64,000 bases of DNA from Reichenbachiella faecimaris (GTDB taxonomy: Bacteria > Bacteroidota > Bacteroidia > Cytophagales > Cyclobacteriaceae): NCBI RefSeq assembly GCF_900176375.1, contig NZ_FWYF01000005.1:124001-188000 (forward strand), given 5' to 3'. The stretch's first letter is position 1. The number at the start of each line of letters is the position of its first letter. Positions 60,760 to 64,000 of this stretch are shown here, piece after piece. The position numbers and the translations under genes were made by a program. The notes under the pieces are model-generated. The model saw nothing but the letters and a program-made list of their open reading frames with translations. It was not told where the DNA came from and ran no database searches.

Positions 60760-62415
60760 TTAAGACCCCATCACATCCAGAACAGTCACATAAAAGTTTG
60801 GATCCACTTTGATTGTGGTAACGTCAGACGCATCAAGGAACTGCCAATCTGTTTTGGGTTCTAGCCATTTTTCTTCTTTGCCTATTAATACTTTTAGTGG
60901 CAGATCAAAGCCTTCAACAACACCAGACCAGCGATAACCAATCTGATTTTCTCGGATTACATATTCAAAAGTTGGCAAACTGCTATTTCTCAAGTATTGA
61001 TTAAATACAAATTGAAAATCCCGTCCCGCTTGTTCACTGATGTAGTTTTCAATTTGTTGAGTAGTCACCGTTTGATGATAGAAGGTTTTATTTAGCCCTC
61101 GTAATATACCTCTCCATTTTTCGTCGTCATTGATTGCTTGCCTCAAGGTGTGCAAAATATTACTCCCTTTTGAATACACATTTCCATGATCATCTGAATT
61201 CACACCATAGTCACCAATGATGGGTTTAATATTTTTAATACCCGCTCTTTGTCCTTTGATATAGGCTGCACCAGCTTCTTTGCCAAAGAAATATTCAGTA
61301 TACAATCCTTCAGAATAGCAGGTAAAACTTTCGTGAATCCACATATCTGCCATGTCTTTATAGGTGATATTGTTGGCAAACCATTCATGTCCTGTTTCAT
61401 GAGTGATGATATAATCCCATTTCAATCCCCAGCCTGTGCCAGACAAGTCCGTGCCACGATAGCCATACTGGTAGCCATTACCATAGGTGACAGAACTTTG
61501 ATGTTCCATTCCTAAATAAGGTGCTTCCACGAGCTTATAACCATCCTCATAGAAAGGGTATGGTCCGAACCAGTGCTCTAAGGCTTCCAATGTTTTAGGT
61601 GCTAGCTTAAAATGCTTTTTGGCTTTTTTGAGATTATCTCTAAGTACATAGTAGTCCATATCTAGTTCGCCATTTTCGCCATCATATTTTTCACTGAAAG
61701 ACACATAATCACCAATATTGATATTCACTCCATAGTTGTTAATGGGATTGTTCACGAACCAGTGATAAGTTTTGGTTCCATCCTTGTTGTCTTCCACTCC
61801 GCGAGAGCTGCCGTTAGATACATTTATCAGATGTTTGGGAACTGTAATGCTCATGAGCATGCTGTCCACCTCGTCGTACATGTGATCTTTGCAGGGCCAC
61901 CACAAGCTGGCGCCAATGCCCTGACAGGAGGAAGCCACAAAGTCATTGCCATTGTCATCTTTTACCCAAGTAATTCCACCATCCCATGGGGCATTTTCGG
62001 CTTCTAATGGCTGACCACTATAGGAAAGCATCAGACTATAAATACTCCCAATCTTTTGTCTATCTCTGAGTGTGATGAAGTGTGCTGGACCTTCTTTGAT
62101 GAATTCAAGGGTTTGACCGTTTTGCGTAGCACTGTTGAGCACCATGGGTTCTTGCAGGTCAATTTGGATGACTTGATTTTCAGTCAAAACTTTATAATCC
62201 ACTCTGTTCGTTCCAGAGATTGTTTTAGTTGCAGGGTCTACACCAATATCTAAATGATAATAAGTCAAATCCCACCATTCACGTTCGGGTGTGATGGATC
62301 CTCTCAAGCTGTCCAGTCTTGTGTATTTAGGGTCATGAGATATATCTTCTTTCGAAGAATGTAAAATCACGAATGATGACAACGTGGTGAAGAGAATGAT
62401 AGCCGCTCGTTTCAT
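60760..62415 (-). CDS. M1-family metallopeptidase
   Basis: A 551-residue exported enzyme with an N-terminal signal (AAIILFTTLSSFVILHS). The zinc motif is HETGHEWFANN (about residues 338-348), with the third ligand E 19 residues later in WIHESFTCYSE. The substrate motif is GMEHQSSVTYG instead of the usual GAMEN. An N-terminal beta domain and a C-terminal helical part flank the catalytic domain. It removes N-terminal amino acids from peptides in the periplasm or outside. Single gene. Confidence 0.93.
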   Translation of the reverse strand: MKRAAIILFTTLSSFVILHSSKEDISHDPKYTRLDSLRGSITPEREWWDLTYYHLDIGVDPATKTISGTNRVDYKVLTENQVIQIDLQEPMVLNSATQNGQTLEFIKEGPAHFITLRDRQKIGSIYSLMLSYSGQPLEAENAPWDGGITWVKDDNGNDFVASSCQGIGASLWWPCKDHMYDEVDSMLMSITVPKHLINVSNGSSRGVEDNKDGTKTYHWFVNNPINNYGVNINIGDYVSFSEKYDGENGELDMDYYVLRDNLKKAKKHFKLAPKTLEALEHWFGPYPFYEDGYKLVEAPYLGMEHQSSVTYGNGYQYGYRGTDLSGTGWGLKWDYIITHETGHEWFANNITYKDMADMWIHESFTCYSEGLYTEYFFGKEAGAAYIKGQRAGIKNIKPIIGDYGVNSDDHGNVYSKGSNILHTLRQAINDDEKWRGILRGLNKTFYHQTVTTQQIENYISEQAGRDFQFVFNQYLRNSSLPTFEYVIRENQIGYRWSGVVEGFDLPLKVLIGKEEKWLEPKTDWQFLDASDVTTIKVDPNFYVTVLDVMGS

Positions 62416-62551
62416 AAAGTAATTCTTATTTCGAAAGTAAAACTAGATAGAATTGTTTGGGGGAAAGTCATATATATGATGAATGATTTCAATGAACATT
62501 TTTTCTGTTTAGGTGGAACAATGAATGGATAATTGGTTTGAAAAAACATCG

Positions 62552-62580
62552 TTTCTCATTCGTAAATTTTGATAACTTTG
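62552..62580 (+). promoter_or_regulatory. Likely promoter of alpha/beta hydrolase
   Basis: TAACTTTG (62573-62580) is a perfect TAnnTTTG match. TTTC (62552-62555), close to TTTG, precedes it by 17 bases. Transcription would start near 62587, about 48 bases before the ATG. Confidence 0.55.
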
Positions 62581-62634
62581 GATTCAATTATATCTAATAA
62601 AATCAAGCCTAACATTATAAAGTAACCAGATCAC

Positions 62635-63429
62635 ATGCCAGCTATTAAAATCAATGGTGCAGAAATTTACTACGAAATTTATGGAATAGGTCCAGAGACC
62701 ATTGTCTTCAGTCATGGCCTGCTCATGAGTGGTAAGATGTTCAAGGCACAAGTGGATTATTTTAAAGCGCGCTATCGTTGTGTGATTTATGATCATAGAG
62801 GGCAAGGCAGGAGCGAGGTGACTGAGGACGGCTATGACATAGAGGGTCTGACCTCAGATGCGATTGGACTGATCAAAGAACTTAACCTTGGGCCTTGTCA
62901 TATGGTTGGACTTTCAATGGGCGGATTTGTGACTATGCGATTGGCGGCTCGTCATCGTGAGCTGCTCAAATCCATTATTTTGATCGAGACTTCTGCTGAA
63001 GTAGAGCCCAACAAGTTTAAGTATAACGTACTCAATACAATTGTCAAATTGTTTGGCGTAAAGGCTGTTATCAACAAAGTCATGCCGATTATGTTTGGTC
63101 AAACTTTCTTGAACGATCCCAATCGTCAGGACGAAGTGAACTATTGGAGAGGGGAGATTCTGAACAATCAAAAGACCATTACTAAATCGGTCACTGGAGT
63201 AATCCAAAGAGACGCCGTAAGTAAGGAATTAGGAAAAGTTTCAGTGCCAACATTAGTAATAGCAGGAGATGAAGATGTAGCCACTACTTTAGAGAAAGCT
63301 AGAAATATCAAACTCAAAATTCCCCAAGCACATCTAGCTGTCATCAAACGAGCGGGTCATTCATCCACCATAGAAGAGCCCCGTCAAGTCATTGAAGCCA
63401 TAGAGGTATTCTTGAATGGTGTGCATTGA
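62635..63429 (+). CDS. Alpha/beta hydrolase
   Basis: A 264-residue cytoplasmic serine hydrolase. The nucleophile is in GLSMGGF (about residue 98), the acid is in VIAGDEDVAT and the histidine in RAGHSSTIEEP; the oxyanion motif is FSHGLLMSG and the cap follows. The layout fits the 3-oxoadipate enol-lactonase/haloperoxidase-like group. The substrate is unknown. A good promoter lies upstream and the gene has no close neighbour on its strand. Confidence 0.9.
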   Translation: MPAIKINGAEIYYEIYGIGPETIVFSHGLLMSGKMFKAQVDYFKARYRCVIYDHRGQGRSEVTEDGYDIEGLTSDAIGLIKELNLGPCHMVGLSMGGFVTMRLAARHRELLKSIILIETSAEVEPNKFKYNVLNTIVKLFGVKAVINKVMPIMFGQTFLNDPNRQDEVNYWRGEILNNQKTITKSVTGVIQRDAVSKELGKVSVPTLVIAGDEDVATTLEKARNIKLKIPQAHLAVIKRAGHSSTIEEPRQVIEAIEVFLNGVH

Positions 63430-63544
63430 TCGTTTACCATAAATATTTGTCCTTTCAAACGTATGTGAGAAATCTTGTTATCCACAGGAAGAAAAGTTTA
63501 GATTTCTCCACGTGTAGAAATTGACCAAAAAGGACGATTGTTCT

Positions 63545-64000
63545 CTACTTCCCTGGTGGCGTAATCATAATATGTGCGGCATGTGTCCCTGGAAACATCA
63601 ACCAGGGTCCACCTGGTACCATGGGTTTCAAAGGTAAGCCACTAGTCTCCTGAGTGGCCCATGGCGTATAAACCACATATCTGAGATTGGCATTTTCGAC
63701 TAGGCCTGTTTCTGTATTGTAGACGGCTTCTTTTCCGTACAATACATGTAGTGTTGCTGGCTTCTTTGGCATTAGGAGTGTACCAGCTTTGGCTTCAGCC
63801 TCGCGGATGTCAGATATTTCTTGTCTGGACTTACCTTCCGCCTTCAAAGCTCTTCCTCTGGCCATAAAGTCTGCCAGGCTCGAATGATAGCAGGCAGCGT
63901 TAAAACCAGCTTTGTTGGGATCGTCAGCCAGACATATCAATTGATTGGTGCCTTTTCTAAGCTCAACCAATTGTCCGCCCATGTTGTAGCCAAGAACTGT
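63545..64000 (-). CDS. Unknown protein, N-terminus beyond window
   Basis: The frame is open to the window edge, so the gene probably starts outside; the ATG at 63982 is preceded in frame by codons for TVLGYN and lies inside a likely domain. The visible 151 residues have LRKGTNQLICLADDP with a cysteine, AACYHSSLADFMARGRALKAEG, split here as AACYHSSLADFM and RGRALKAEG, and end with MVPGGPWLMFPGTHAAHIM and PPGK. I do not recognise a named family; an exported small-molecule-binding or unknown enzyme is possible. Confidence 0.6.
   Translation of the reverse strand, partial: TVLGYNMGGQLVELRKGTNQLICLADDPNKAGFNAACYHSSLADFMARGRALKAEGKSRQEISDIREAEAKAGTLLMPKKPATLHVLYGKEAVYNTETGLVENANLRYVVYTPWATQETSGLPLKPMVPGGPWLMFPGTHAAHIMITPPGK

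Overview
The window looks like a chromosomal segment of a member of the Bacteroidota, most likely a marine Cytophagales bacterium. The basis is gene content: the miaB / sigma-54 activator / lptE / TPR protein / secG cluster, orphan MacB-FtsX permeases, a DUF349 repeat protein, split transketolase subunits, an unsplit HolA, and start regions without Shine-Dalgarno sites but with occasional Bacteroidota-type promoters (TTG...TAnnTTTG). No rRNA or other phylogenetic marker is present, so the genus is not assigned. Most of the segment is ordinary housekeeping DNA. I see no prophage, complete insertion sequence or CRISPR array.

Layout. 1-8304: envelope and RNA-modification cluster on the minus strand (secG, a charged TPR protein, lptE, a sigma-54 activator, miaB), interrupted by a plus-strand three-gene signalling module (unknown protein, SpoIIE-type phosphatase, roadblock-like protein). 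8486-11525: lipoprotein and FtsX permease. 11577-13867: a RimK glutamate-ligase operon with a retropepsin-like protease and a succinylglutamate desuccinylase-like hydrolase. 14099-20450: antiporter, formylglycine-generating-enzyme-like lipoprotein, FAH hydrolase, M23 peptidase, PDZ aspartyl protease. 20460-23533: aminotransferase and split transketolase. 23734-33547: tail-specific protease, hydrolase, DUF302 protein, holA, TPR plus outer-membrane barrel pair. 33549-38862: ABC exporter with a large hairpin leader, beta-propeller, EamA exporter, MarR-GNAT fusion, GNAT. 38902-43610: rhodanese, GH171/DUF1343 enzyme, LolC/E-like permease, flavodoxin-fold reductase, remains of a CHAT-domain gene, glutaminase. 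44068-49154: C1 peptidase, SMUG2-like glycosylase, bifunctional nuclease, etfAB, DUF3347 lipoprotein. 49320-52630: the accessory-looking part, with HicAB toxin-antitoxin, REPIN-like elements and a SatD/DUF3307/lipoprotein operon behind three iterons. 52724-64000: recQ, tRNA-Thr with a decayed tandem copy, DUF349 protein, YqgE, miaE, pdxH, glycosyltransferase, M1 peptidase, alpha/beta hydrolase, and a partial unknown gene.

Functional links. MiaB and MiaE act on the same tRNA base (A37). EtfAB form one flavoprotein. The RimK operon pairs an enzyme that adds glutamate with two hydrolases that could remove or process it. The least explained items are the SatD-type regulator (a possible nucleotide-cyclase-fold protein with a helix-turn-helix) with its 28-bp-phased operator repeats, the SpoIIE/roadblock module, the 45-bp palindromic leader of the ABC exporter, two REPIN-like elements, the CHAT remnant, the tRNA remnant, and etfA, which has no normal start codon. 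No function or homology was tested by a database search; all assignments rest on reading the sequence.
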